Shown in pieces: positions 34,246-47,100 of a stretch of DNA of 64,000 bases. The notes beneath the pieces are model-generated. The model did no database searches. It saw nothing but the letters and a program-made list of their open reading frames with translations, and was not told the origin of the DNA. Origin of the DNA: Diploscapter coronatus (taxonomy: Eukaryota; Nematoda; Chromadorea; Rhabditida; Rhabditidae). How positions within the stretch are numbered: position 1 is the first letter of the stretch; every line of letters begins with the position of its first letter. The position numbers were made by a program, and so were the translations under genes. The DNA is taken from the NCBI GenBank assembly GCA_964036155.1, contig OZ038423.1:7951249-8015248 (forward strand), given 5' to 3'.

Positions 34246-36045
34246 ATGAACGTCTTTTTTCATATTCATAGTTTTATTATATTTGTTTTTTTTCTGATTT
34301 ATCGATATTTTATGCAATATTTCTCAACTGGTCAAAGTTTTAGTCATATTTAACCTTAATGAATAGTCAACAAAATGATAAGCTTATTTCATTAAACTGC
34401 CATTATTTCTTCTCATTTTCGTTTAGTAGAACTGCCTACAGACTTCAAACTTTTCAACCACAACCGCGGTTGCCCCTCTTTGCGATTGTGGCTGTGAAAA
34501 ATCGATCGTATACGCGGTTCAGTTCGATTAGGGTTGAAAAATTTGTAAAAGTTCTAAGTCTGACTACTTATGTTATTGACCGATTATGTACCAGAACTCA
34601 AAATATTCCTTTACAACTCAAATTTTTATTAATCCTATTATTTTATTCATTGCGTGCACTTATTATTTTTTAGTCTTACATCAATAAATTATACCCATTT
34701 TAAATTATCAAATATTTTTAGTAGTTGAACATCTTATTTTCGAAATTTATCTTGTTTGAGATGAAGATAGGCTTTCAATTACCCAAGTTAAAAAAAAAGT
34801 TTACATACTTAGAGAAACCAAATCTCCCTCTTTCGAGGGAGAAAACGCATGAAACTTCTGACGTTTCAATTATCGTTAATTAGTCGATATTTTATGAGAA
34901 CAAGGCACCAATTAGGGTAATTCATGACGTCCGAAGTGATGGCTGATTAAGATAATTGGCGTAAACACAGTGTAGTTTCCCTGTCAAAAAAATTTGGAAA
35001 AGCCACTGCAGGAACGAATTGCCACACAAAATGGTCATAACTTTTGATAAGGTGGACCGTTTTTGAAAATCTAAAAAGTTTTGAGTTTGTACCGATCTCG
35101 GTCATCACACTGATATCAAATTTACCCAATTTTGAAACACCATTTGGCCTCCCTAAATATATGAACATCTTTTTCGTATTCATAGTTTCACTTTGTTTTT
35201 TTCTTCTGATTTACTGATATTGTGCAATATTTTTCAATTGGCCAAAGTTTTACTCATATTTAAACTCGGTGAATAGTCAACAAAATGATAAGGCTATTCC
35301 ATTAAATTGCTATTATTTCTTCTCATTTGTTTAGTGGAACTGCCTACAGACTTGGAACTTTTCAACAGCAGCCGCGGTTGTGGTTGCAAAGTTTGTAAAA
35401 AAAGTTTCAAGTCTGACTACTTATGTTATCGACCGATTATGTACCAGAACTCAAAATATTCCTTTACAATTAAAATTTTTGTTAGTTCTGTTATTTTACT
35501 AATTGCGTGCATGTATCGTTTGTTATAGCTTCACATCAATAAATTACATCCATTTAAAATTATCAAACATTTTTAGTAGTTGAACATCTTATTTTCGAAA
35601 TTTATCTTGTGTTTGAGATGAAGATAGGCTTTCAATTACCCAAGTTAAAAAAAAGTTTACATACTTAGAGAAGCCAAATCTCCCTCTTTCGAGGGAGAGA
35701 AAACGCATGAAACTTCTGACGTTTCAATTATCGTTAATTATCCCGTTAATTAGTTGATAATTTCATGAAACAAAGATATATCAGTTAGGGTAATAAAATA
35801 CGCCCGAAGTGATGGCTGATTAAGATAATTGGCGTAAACACAGTGTAGTTTCCCTGTCAAAAAAATTTGGAAAGGCCGCTGCAGGAACGAATTACCGCAC
35901 AATAATGGTCATAACTTTTGATAGGATGGGCCGTTTTGAAAATTTAAAAAAGCTTTGAGTTCATACCGATCTCGGCTATCACACTGATATCAAATTTACC
36001 CAATTCAACGTATTTTGAAAAACCGTTTGGCCTCTCTATGTATAT
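34246..36045 (+). repeat. Tandem duplication, two units of about 0.9 kb
   Basis: Unit 1 (34246-35160) and unit 2 (35161-36045) are head-to-tail copies with high identity from ATGAAC-TCTTTTTTC to the GGCCTC-CTA end. Unit 1 carries extra sequence around 34465-34540, after AACCGCGGTTG. Neither unit has a long open frame. It lies directly after the TRPA-gene stop codon and before a possible alternative last exon. Each unit contains CAATTACCCAAGTT, a partial SL1-like word. Confidence 0.88.
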
Positions 36046-36101
36046 TCCTGATAAGATGCACCATTGCTAAAGCATTCTTTTTCAAATACTTTTTATTTTA
36101 G

Positions 36102-36200
36102 GCTCGACAACAACTCGAAAAACTTGAACTGACAGGCGGCGACATCAAAAGACTCATCGATGCAAATGACGATGGGCAGAAACGATTGATATTATGTTGA
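36102..36200 (+). CDS. Orphan exon, possible alternative last exon of the TRPA gene
   Basis: The acceptor TTTTTATTTTAG opens a clean 32-codon frame in phase 0 (ARQQLEKLELTGGDIKRLID and on to stop). The TRPA exon ending at 34004 also finishes in phase 0, so splicing over the tandem duplication would give a helical, coiled-coil-like tail instead of the 34131-34220 tail. It could equally be a chance frame or a fragment of another gene. Confidence 0.35.
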   Translation, partial: ARQQLEKLELTGGDIKRLIDANDDGQKRLILC

Positions 36201-36702
36201 TTGTCATTAATAAAGATTCTGTGTGCTTATTTAAAATCTTTTCTTTGAAAGTGAATAAAGTCTATATTATTATCAAGACATTTTCAAGATTAAAGGAACA
36301 CGTTGAGCACGAACAGTTGACTTCTTACCTCGCAAACTCGACTCTTCCCTTTCAAAAACGTGCTCAAAAACGATGTGTAATGTATTTTTTCGTTCCTGCA
36401 CTCAGAATCGATCACTATTTCAAATGGCTGCTTTGTGCAAATCACGTTGCATCGTTCTTTTTGCGAATTATTTTTGTTATAAAATAAAAGTAACTCAAGT
36501 CACGTAATCGTATACTAATTTCACCGTTCCTGATGACATTGAAATAGGGGTTTGGCAAAATTGTTATCTCGAAATCTCCAAACTTCACAATCGTACGTCT
36601 TTATCTTAAAAAATCTTATTAACCACAATACTCGTTAAGAATAATTCAATTTCAGGCATTTCTATTAATTTTGATATACAATATCTTCGTCGTTTCTGCC
36701 AA

Positions 36703-39235
36703 ATGAAAGACGAAACGTCGAATTTAGCACTAGAAGAAATCTCTCAGTGAGTTTTAGCGTTTATGTTATTTTATGTCTCTTACAGTTCATAGAATTTTAT
36801 TCTAAAATTTCAGAAAAAATATAAAAAATCGAGAAATGAGAAACAACTAATACATTGCATAAGCGAATCTATGGTTACTTCTTTGTAATTTTTAATTGAA
36901 TTTCAGAGTAACCAATTCAAGGTTTTAATATTTAAATTTCAGAACTCAAAGCGACGAAAAGATCACTCGACAAGCACTAGGCAGAAATGCAACATTGGGC
37001 GATTTCTACGATGCAACACGCGACGTTTTCTGCCCTCGGAATCTGTTTAGCGACGAGCTGCCAGAGGATTCCATCCGAATTACTCCCAAGAAAACAATTC
37101 GCTGCCACTATGAAATTGAGGGCTCGACCAATGAAAAATGCACCAACCTAGGTATCGGTAATGAGCTCAAAGTAAGTAGAAAATTTGAGCTTATTCGAAA
37201 GGCTGCACTTTTTTCGAGACGGGAATGCATGCACTTCAGTTTGACTTAGAATTTGTTAAAATAAAAACTTCGACTTCGACTTCGAAAATTTTCAAATCCA
37301 AAGTTCGCGCAGTCCTGCTTTGAAACGATGATAATTGGATCCTGCTTAAAAAGACATGCAATCATACAACTTTTCGGACAGGGAAAATTTTTCTTTTCAT
37401 ATTCATACACATCTATAGCAAAATTTAGATCAGTGTACTAACTGGATTAGTCAATTTTAAAGGCCACGAGGAATTTCTCAAATCGAACAACCAGACGAAT
37501 CGAGAAGTTAGCGCCACACTTGTGTGCAAGATTACTACGAAGGCTAGTGATTAATATTTACTACCATCACCATTTATCATTTAAAAATCCAACGAAGTAG
37601 TTACTATTAAGTTTTCTAAACTGAACTATCTACAAAATTCACACAATTTGAATGCTCCGGAGTGTGCATCGGTCGTTCCACGGCTTGCTGACTTATTATG
37701 CTGAAAATAACACTATTTTATTTCTTATTTATGCTTAAATTTTGTCTAACAGATTCTGAAATAGTCCATTTCGTACTAATTCTCCAAAAAATACGCACCT
37801 AATTTCAGTATGAATCCATCAAAAGAATAGACAACGCCAGTGTGACCAAACTGATATCGGAAGACGCAACCAAAAGCACTCCAAATGCAACCCATGTAGT
37901 GGTTGCCATACAGTGGGGTGCGATCGTGTTGGCCACACTCAAATGCACCAATGTAAGGAATGAGGACAAGAAAGAACTGTCAGCCGGGCTTGAGGTAATT
38001 TCGGATCTTATTATATAGGGGGAGCTTTTCATCTTTCTGAATCAAATATATCGATTGAAAAGACATACCAGATAGCGCTGAACGAAATTCCGTTTCCGGA
38101 GTTTTTTGGGCGTTTTCGTCTTCAGGTTAACAAAACTATTTTCGTTCAGCTCTGATGCTAACAAATACAAAGCTTAGGATATAAATTTTAGGGTAAACTA
38201 TCGGCATTGGAAGTAGCTACAAGTGATGAAGTGAAAGCAGATCTGGCCTGGAAAAATACCAAACTGAGCGAAAATTACAATTATCATCTCGAATTCTACA
38301 TTGATTCGTTGTTGAAAGGCGAGAAAGTGCCTCAAAATATCGAAGAAGCAAAAAGCTTCATGTCGAAGTTGCCAAGTCTGATCGAGGAGTCGGATTCGGG
38401 CAAAGGAGTCCCGATCTGGTATGAGTTGCTGCCGATCTCGTCATTCAAGCACTGCCTCGGATCTGCTGATTCTATCAACCGCATCAGCAGAGCGATAGAA
38501 AACGATGTACTCGAAGACGTCGTCCGCATATATGAGGAAATGGACCAGAATCTACGTGATCTGAGAGACCTCAAAGATGATCTTCATGAATTCTCCTTCT
38601 GTACCACCTCTAACGAATCGCAATCCATCGACAACGATCTGACTATGATACAGAAATCACAAATGAAGATGAAGAAACAATTGGGCGATACTATCGTAAA
38701 AATTCGGTCGGGCAAGTCAGATATTACTAAGCTCAACGAAGTCATCGAAGATTACTCCAAATCAAAAATAAAGCGCTCGTGTATCGAAGACATAATTCTG
38801 AAATATGGACCAATTCGTGATAAAATCGAATTCGTTAAGCATTTGCAAGAGAACGGAGTTCATTACATCGGCGAAGGCAAAGTACTCGAAAACGAACGAT
38901 CTACACACAGTCAGGGAGAGTGCTACGTCTTCTTCTGCCAATGGACTAACCCTCAGGGTTTGAAGTGCAACCGTCGCTACTTCGACACACTAATCAATCG
39001 CAAGTCCCTGCCGTGTTTCCTTGTCGACGTCGATATTCATCGAGAAATTCAGAATGAAGAGTATGAAAATGTTCCTTCGGGAAATCGAATTTGCTATTTC
39101 AAAAATAGGTCGTACATCTTAACAGACTGTGCTTGCTCTTGCAGAATCTTAAATTTTATTCGAATTTTTCTCGCAAGGTTCAAAAGGACGTTCGCTACTG
39201 ACCATTTTCTAGGGTCGAACCACACTCACCTTTAG
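36703..39235 (+). CDS. Stonustoxin-family (SNTX-like, MACPF/CDC superfamily) protein
   Basis: Exons 36703-36746, 36943-37171, 37429-37542, 37809-37994, 38192-39235 give about 535 residues. The first part carries QALGRNATLGDFYDATRD, matching the conserved ALGRPFxLGxLYDxRxD start of SNTX/neoverrucotoxin-like proteins. THVVVAIQWGA and later LPSLIEES...GVPIWYELLP fit the next conserved blocks of the perforin-like domain. A helical region (about residues 270-400) fits the FAT-like domain, and a C-terminal part with several Cys fits the thioredoxin-like domain. There is no PRY-SPRY domain and no signal peptide. SNTX-like genes are widespread non-venom genes in animals, so toxicity should not be assumed. 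The intron at 37543 starts with GC. The final codons after about 39106 are uncertain. Confidence 0.78.
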
Positions 39236-40932
39236 GGGCACTCCTCTCGGCTGGCTGAGCGGATCACTTTTGGTCTTGTGCTACCACCGAACCAGCCAGC
39301 TTCTTCTTTTTTTGTCTTTTTGCCAACTTGTTAATGGAATAAATAATTTTCGTACATTATTTCCTTCTATCAGCTGTGCAATTTATTAACTGTTTCCCTT
39401 GTTCCGAATTAACCGCATTCCTTCCTGCCTTCCCATTTTTTCCTCCCTTGTCCCTTCTCGTACCTTCTTTCCAACTAACAGACCAACTTTTCCCCTTTAT
39501 CGGCTCAGGCAAGATAGTCTCTTTGGGTTGAACTTTAGACCTTTCGATTCCGCAACAGTCCTGTCTCTAACTATAGAACTCCGCCATTTAGTAATTGTCG
39601 GAATTATTAGTTTCATAAATAATAAATGTACCTACATTTGTCTCTTGACAAGAATGAAGAAAAAAGTTTGCGAAGGCGACTATTAGATATCTAAATACAT
39701 CCTGTCGTAATAGGAACATAATCGATATCTCAGACATGCAAAACTGAAATAGGTGTGTAATCACGTATGTTTTAGTGAAGCCGCTGCTACAGTAACCTCC
39801 ATTCATTTTTATTTTTATCGAGGATTAAAATAAAACTTGTTACGAATTTCAAAATTAGCCAATTCTTTTCAAAGTTTCTTTTCACTACACCATGTCAGGT
39901 TCAACCTTGAATTATCTCATCACGTTTCCAACTAATTTATTTACGCCAACATTGATGAATCTGACGAATAGTATACGGCTTACGTTCTGATTTTCATGCC
40001 CGCCACTAATTTGCCCTTTTATCTTCAATCTTTTGTCTCATCATGCATTAGATTGGATTTTTCTTCCGACGGAATACCTAGAAAATGTTTAATCAAATTT
40101 AGAAAAAAAATCCCGATTGCGTCCTTTCTTTCGTGAAGTATATATCAGGCGGCACATTCTCTATTGGGAACAACCCGATTCGGATCTTTTGTGAATAGGC
40201 GTTCCTGAGTGAGCTAACAAAATAGTTTCGAACTGGTCAGTCCCCAATAGGGGGTGTGCCGATCAGGCTATGGGTTTAAATTGAAATTGAGTTTTGAATG
40301 CCGAGATCAAAATTATCCTCCAAAATATTATGCTGAATCTGAGATAGTAATGAGTTTCCGAAAATCATCGGAATTCCGACTAATAATCATTGATATAGTC
40401 CAGATTTATTTGCGACATAAACTTCGGCCGATTAAATAGCTCTCATTTATGACAAAGGCAATATCTTCTCTAATTTGCAGATGCCGATGGACAATCCGGT
40501 CTTCTTTCTCAGATTGTCCGTCGTTGCTGTCCTCTGTCTTCCTTCCTCTTTCCGACGATTCTGATTCTGGTGATAAAAAGAAGGATAGAAAGAGTCTGTC
40601 TAATGGCTAATCCTTCGGTAAGACGATGTGTCCATATAAGTAGTCGATAAGAGGAGGATTCTGCCAGGCTGTGCCCGTCAATTAGGAGCGAATAAATATC
40701 GCCATTCTCCTGAGTTAGCCTGACATGGCAGTTTTTATATCTAACAATTAGCAATTCCTTCATTTTATGCTTTACCGTATTTTATCTTTCTGAAATTTTA
40801 CTGTGGCTGAATCACTTCACATCAGATAAACTATGACTACGATCTGTTAGTTCACTATTGCATGATCCTCAGTTGTTGGTAGATACCATTTCTATTTCAA
40901 ATCCTTTATAATTGTAACGTATTTTAGCAGGC
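39236..40932. other. Intergenic, no gene seen
   Basis: Contains AATAAA near 39340, a possible poly(A) signal for the SNTX-like gene. The open frames 39399-39686 and 40254-40439 have no support. TATTTTAG, 5 nt before the C6-gene ATG, could be an SL trans-splice acceptor. Confidence 0.5.
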
Positions 40933-42146
40933 ATGTCTGGCTTATTCATTTATGTTTTGCTGGCTCTGTCATTTGTTGATTTTTCGCTGGGATGTGCAAA
41001 AACTATCGATCCCGATGGAACAGTCATTACAACTACAGTCGAGCCGAGTACTGTCGCCGAAGAAACAACGGCCACAACAGCTCTGGCTGCATCTTCTACA
41101 GCGCAGATAACTGAAGGTTCAACCACAATAGGAACCGCACAATCAACTACCACGCCAAGCACTGCTACGTCCACCACAACTTCTGCGTCCACCACAACTA
41201 CTACGCCTGGTACGTTTAATTTTTAAAGAAAAAATCAAACTATTATTTTTTATTATTACTAAAAAATCTTTTGAGGAATCATAATAGTCAGTAAATTGAA
41301 AACTTGTCACCATGTTTATATTTGAAAATGCCCAAAGTCCGCGTAGAAATTCGTACAAGACTTCTTGAAGATATAAAAAAAAAAAAACTTCACGCTTTCA
41401 AAGAGGGTTTAGAGAAATGAATAAAGTCGGCAATCCTAAATTTCAACTTTCAGGAATTTGCGAAGGCGATTGTATGCCTCTAACAACTGTTGACACGGAT
41501 TTTACGGAATTTGGCGGACCGGGAGACTGTTGTTTCGGTACGAATAGATTGATTTTTTCATCAAGTAAATAAATAATGAGCGATGAAGGATGATCAGTGG
41601 AAAATGGAATTACGATCTCTCTTTTCTGAGGTTTAGAAAAATGCTCGCTCCTATTTTATTATTTTGCCGTAATTTGGGAGATGCAAAATGACGCACGATT
41701 AGAAATATGGGAAAATAGCACGCGAAACAGAGATTGACCTAGAATCATTCTTTCTCTCCCCATTTTCGACTTCCCAGATTCGCATTCTTCAATATAGTTT
41801 TAGATTTTGAACCACTCTCGTAACTCATGGAATTTTTTCAGGCTATCGAATGAGCATGTTGACTCTGGCCGAGCCGATCATCACGGACACGTCGGCAGAC
41901 GGCACTTGCTCTTTCTCATATGATTGCGCTGATACTTTCGATTACAAAATGTCCATTGCGCAGACTCAAGGAATGCCCAAAGCCTGTAGTGTTTTTTCTG
42001 GTCAGATTTTTCCCTTGCTCACGAATGTTGTCTGCGACCGTCCAAACATGCGGTTCGTTTCAGCAGAGACAAGCACACTCTCATATTATGCTTATGCCTG
42101 TCTCAACATTCCCCAAGGAGTCGAGCAAGACGATTCGTGTCCATAG
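40933..42146 (+). CDS. Secreted mucin-like protein with a C6-type cysteine domain
   Basis: Exons 40933-41209, 41454-41537, 41842-42146 give about 222 residues. The signal peptide is MSGLFIYVLLALSFVDFSLG. About 70 residues rich in Thr/Ser/Ala follow (many TTT/TST runs), a typical O-glycosylated stalk. The C-terminal part, starting CEGDCMPL, has Cys spaced as in the nematode C6 domain (CC, then C-x-F-S-Y-D-C, later single Cys) and ends at Cys-Pro. Such proteins are secreted or cuticle/mucus-associated; function is unknown. The C6 assignment rests on cysteine pattern only. Confidence 0.72.
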
Positions 42147-44152
42147 AGTACGATATTTTCATGTAAAGATGTTTGCTAAAATATAGGAAACGCTTAGATT
42201 AGATTAGTTTTAGCTTTTCGTCATTCTATAAGTTTCGTAAAACTTCGGAATCGATGTAAAACTAGCAGATTTATAAGCGAATAAAATTAAATTGCCCAAA
42301 ATAGTCGTATTCTGGAAGAGCTCAATAGAATCAGTTTGGAAAGTTGTTGTTTCATTTTTCTGTTCCAGAATAATTCTAAAAATCTTTATGCGTCCAGACT
42401 TTTTGCACATCCCATATTATTTATTTGTTATTGCTAATAGCCGAATCAAATGATTTCATAGAAAATTTTATTTACAAATTTCTGATTTAGTTTTCGGTTC
42501 AATAGATGAAAATTTTATCTATCCAAAAATTTATCAGCAAATTAAATAAATAGATCAAATTATTATGACAGCTCGAATGTTATATGATAAAACGCATTAT
42601 TAATGGAAGAATGAACAATATTGTTTGGCCTTCACATTATGTCGGAAAGAAATTAGTCATAGTTTCTCACAATGAATAATCATGCAAATCGGGATAAAAT
42701 GTCGTTACATAATTTTTTTATATTTGAGATGGGAATTTGAATAGAAGAAAATCGAAAGTGGTCAAAGAGTAAAAGAGCGTTATTTCGCAATTCCCAAAAT
42801 AACAATAAAAATGGTGATTATTAGACAATCTTAATTCGCAAATAATTCACTAAGGGTATGATAATCTAATGTAGATTAATTTTTCTTCATATTAAATTCT
42901 CTGAAAAATGCTTAAAATATTTAGAAAGCGAAAAAAGCTAAAAAAAAACAATTATTTGCACGATTCTAGCATATGTTCTATTTTTATGTGATTTCAGACA
43001 CACAACCATATTAACTTTCGAAATTTGCTTTTTGCATTATTTCAGATTGCTAATATATATGCATGTCTTCCGTCGATTACTAATGGTTTTAATATGTATT
43101 GTTTTCGTTTTTAGCTAAATAAATCATTTACTTCCATTTAGATTAAATATTTCTGGTGAAATACAAAAGATTATCAGTTAATTGAAAAGCAGACCCGTGT
43201 TTGAGCTTTGAAAAGTCAAGGTTACTGTCAGACAATAGAGAATAGGGAAGAGCAATAGAAAGTGGAAAGGACGGGATGAAATCGAATTGAATGTGAATGT
43301 TTGAGCGATTGAATGATTGAATTATCGCAAAAGGGCTGAAAATCTGAAGGCGCGTTTGGAATAATCAATAAGAGGATAAATAACACGAATAACTGAATAT
43401 TGTTCATCGTTTCAGAAAGTGGACAATTCATTTCTTAGATTTTCAAATTTTGTGAGAATAATCAGATCCAATCTTATGTAGAGATTCAAGTATTTCGAGG
43501 AAAATTAGATAAAATCCATTTCTGAATACAACGAACAATCTCATCTCTAGCCATTCATCTATCAAAAGGCGGTAAAACCAGAGAAAATACCCTCATCAAA
43601 TCAAAAATAAATTAGGTTAATTCAAGAGAAACTAATAAAACCCACGGAGAACATTCTCTCATAACTACGGAGACAAATATGGAAAGTGACTTTTACCGGT
43701 ACTTTATGCATACAATTTTAGAGAACTGAATTCATTACGATTAATTCCTTTTCTTACTCGTATAACGAGCAAGAGAAATCAAAACTCAGGGTCCGTTCAG
43801 ATAGTTATCCGTTTCTTTTTAAAATTCATGAATTATGCCATAGTGATCTGGATGAATTGGGCAAGTGTCCAGTTTAGAGATTTTTAGGATCGTTGAGTTT
43901 GGGCCAATAAAATGGGTGCACACCTTTTTCCATTTGAGCGAATATTTCTCTCCCATTTTTCAAATAGAGAGTATTGAAAAGCGTGGAGAAAATTTGCACA
44001 TCAATGAAAAAATGTACTAGTCCCATTAAAATCATTTAAAATAGAGTTTTCAACAAATAGGTAGAGTTTGAAAGGAATTCGAATTATCGGGAAGAAGGGA
44101 AAGAATGAGTGAAAATGATCGATCGATCGATCGCTTGCAGCATTCCCGTCAT
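42147..44152. other. Intergenic between convergent genes, no gene seen
   Basis: AT-rich with no supported exon. It ends with a GATCGATCGATCGATCG run (about 44119-44135) just beyond the USP48 stop. Confidence 0.5.
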
Positions 44153-47100
44153 TCAGTGAGCCAGAGCCGTGTCGATGAACCCCCTCTCAGGCGCCCTCTC
44201 GCGCTGCTCGTCGTATTTGGACGGACTGTAGCTGTGCTGCACGATCAGAACCAGGGGCTGAAAATGAAACAAATATCATCCTTTATTTGTGATTTTCTGT
44301 ATTGAATAAGAATATTTATTTCATGATAGTGCAAAACTTTGATTTATTATTTTTCAAAATTTCACTTTCCCATTTCTTCTGCATAAAAGTAGCAAGTTAT
44401 TCTTCTTTGAAATTATTTCAATTTTCAACTGTTGTGGAAAAGTGTGAATAATTTTAAATCATCAATGGAAAAATCTCTTACATCGTCGCTGTTGTCCGGA
44501 AGAATCTTGGCTTCGAACAAGGAGAGCTCGTTCATCGAGGCCTCGAGCAGTTTGCCACCGAGGCGACTGAAAATATAAATTCTGATAATGTTATAACAAC
44601 TCGAACGTGAATGACCATGATTTCAATGTTTTTTACTCTCTTCTGCATGAAGTAATGTATCGAGTGTTTATTTAGGGTGAAGAGTTCATGCTTTCTGGCA
44701 TCGTACCCAAGATTTACAAGTCAAATATCTAGCTATGACATGATATCAAAAAGTGAACAGGCCCTTATAATCCTTCATTCTCAAAAATCAACTTCAGACT
44801 AATTCGTCAAATTTAGAAAAATCCCAATTTATCAAAACACTCACATGTGCAGAATCTGGTCATTGGGAGTGATGCCAGTCTCCTTATAAAGGGCGATCTT
44901 CACAGTGCCGATTGTGTCGGAGGAAGAGACCTGCAAAATCAGAATATTCTCCCAGAAAAGAATCACTTTTCCTACTTTCATATCGAAGAGTCCCTGTTTT
45001 CGAGCTCTGCGAGTCGTCTTCGTCTTCGCCGTTTCGACTATCGGTTCATCCGTCTAAAATTCAAGAATTATTCCCAAGCAGAATAAACTCTGAACGATGT
45101 TTCTTCGTCATTATTCAAGATGCGATGAAGATAATTTTACAATTTCAATCAGTCGGCATATTGTTGCTCATGCTAATTCATATTTTGTTGCTTCAATCAA
45201 AATAATGTCCCACCAGATTCTGAATTTTGATGTATATCTTCTGGTTCTGGAAGATGTAGCGCTGCGTATCCACGTTCTCGAGGTACGAATCGAAGCAGTC
45301 GACACACGAATCCTCGATCGTTCCTGGAAGAGTTAACTTTTCTCGGTAATTTCAGCTAAAATTATTCACCTCCTTTGTTGATGACAATAGGAATGACAGG
45401 CAGCGGATTGTCAGTGAGACTCTGCCAATCGTCCACGAAACTGTTCCATTCCTCCTCGGTGAGTGGCACGACCTGGGCTGTCAGAAGCGGGGCAGTGCCT
45501 TGGGGGTCCGTCTAAAAATAAACCATATACAAGAAGGAACGGATTTTATTTATCGTGACATGAAACATAGTATAAAATATCACCCTGTGTATTGGGAAAA
45601 GTTTACTCCATATCATAATCTTCTTGTCACTATTCAGCATAAATCTACGTAACCAAATAAAAAGAAAGCCTGAAAAATGTCTTACATTTGTTCCCTGAAG
45701 CGGCAAATATGGTCGACTATGTTGGCAGAGCAGACACTGCTGACAGATGGCTGGAACGGTCGAAGCCGAAGTGCGCGATCTAAAGATACTCAAATGAATT
45801 ATTGCCAATTTTTCGAGGTAAATAAATTAAGGTAGTATCAGTTATTGAAAACGAACGTTTGTTAATCATGAAAAATGTAAATAAAGTTGAAAATATACAT
45901 TGTTACACTACGCAAAATAGTATTCATTTCAACTACCTGAACGCATTCCTCATTCTGTTGATGAATATGCTGCAGATGCCGAATCGATACTTCGTGCCGT
46001 ATTCGCTCTCGGACACTTGTCGCTTTTCCAGCCTGAAATTTATACCAATCAAGAAAATTCTTCTTCCAATTCCTTACATTCTGATGAGCTCCCCGTATTT
46101 CTTCTGCAATTGTTGCAGCGTTTCGATGAGATCTTTCTTGTTGTGATGAGCAACCTGCAAATTTATAAATGATTTCTTTTCCGTTTTCAGGTATTTTAGA
46201 AAGTTGACTGACTTTGAAAGAGTGAGTATTTAGTAAAGAAGAAATTGGTCAAAGCTTCCTAAAAGTCGAATAATTGTCATTTCTCCCCCAACCTGATCAG
46301 CCTCGTAGCAGGACTCGCACAGATCGTCAGTGACTTTGACAATGAAGCACTTCTCGAAGTAGCGCGACAACTCTTCCCATTCCTCGGGAGAAATGGCGTA
46401 ACGAAATTGGTCCACGTTGATCGAGCCTGGAAATAAAATATCCATAATAAGCTAATTTTAAATAGAGCTGATGTATCGATTTCATTTCAAAGTTTAGATT
46501 TGTAGAAATGCTGAGAGTACAGTGAAAAATGTCACCGACAACAATTCTGTTTGGATTTTTAGACTTTATCTTTTGACAGACAGCATTTTTATTTCCTTAC
46601 CATGCGAACATCTCAATTCGCTGTTGAATTCGACCTCTTCTCCTCCTTCTGTCGAACTGCATGGAGAATCTAAAATTCCATTTTATTGAAATTAAAAATT
46701 TTCGCCGACAATCCTAAAATTTCAAAGGATTTTTTAAAGACAATAACGATTTTACCCGATCTTTTTTCGTTCTCCTCCTCGCCCTCTGTTCCATCAGCCT
46801 GATCAGTCTGTCCATTCTTCTCGTCCTCTTCCTCAATGTCCATGTCCTCGCTGCTCTGATGGTTCATCTTCGAGTTCACATTTCCATTTTCGGTCGTTTC
46901 CACTCCATTCGTCTGCGGTTTGATATCGCAACTTTCTTCCTGATTCATAGTCTCCTGGAATTTCAATAATTCGTTATTCGTTCATTGCTTTTCATTCAGC
47001 TTTGAAATTTCGAAAAGCGCAACTTACCATTCATTAAGAAAGAAATAAGAACAATCTCGAATAATGAAATTCGAGGCAATTTGCAAAAGTAGCCACTCTG

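Noticed and set aside
34777..34791. CAATTACCCAAGTT as a further SL1 copy (also in the second tandem unit)
   Set aside because: Only about 14 bases match and the 3' end of SL1 and a donor are missing.
38332..38574. Minus-strand open frame inside the SNTX-like last exon
   Set aside because: Shadow of the sense frame; no codon or splice support.
44119..44135. GATC tetranucleotide run as a regulatory signal
   Set aside because: Short simple repeat beyond the USP48 stop with no further structure.
46670..46966. Acidic minus-strand frame as a separate protein
   Set aside because: It is the acidic insert exon of the USP48 gene, in line with the DUSP-like exon downstream.
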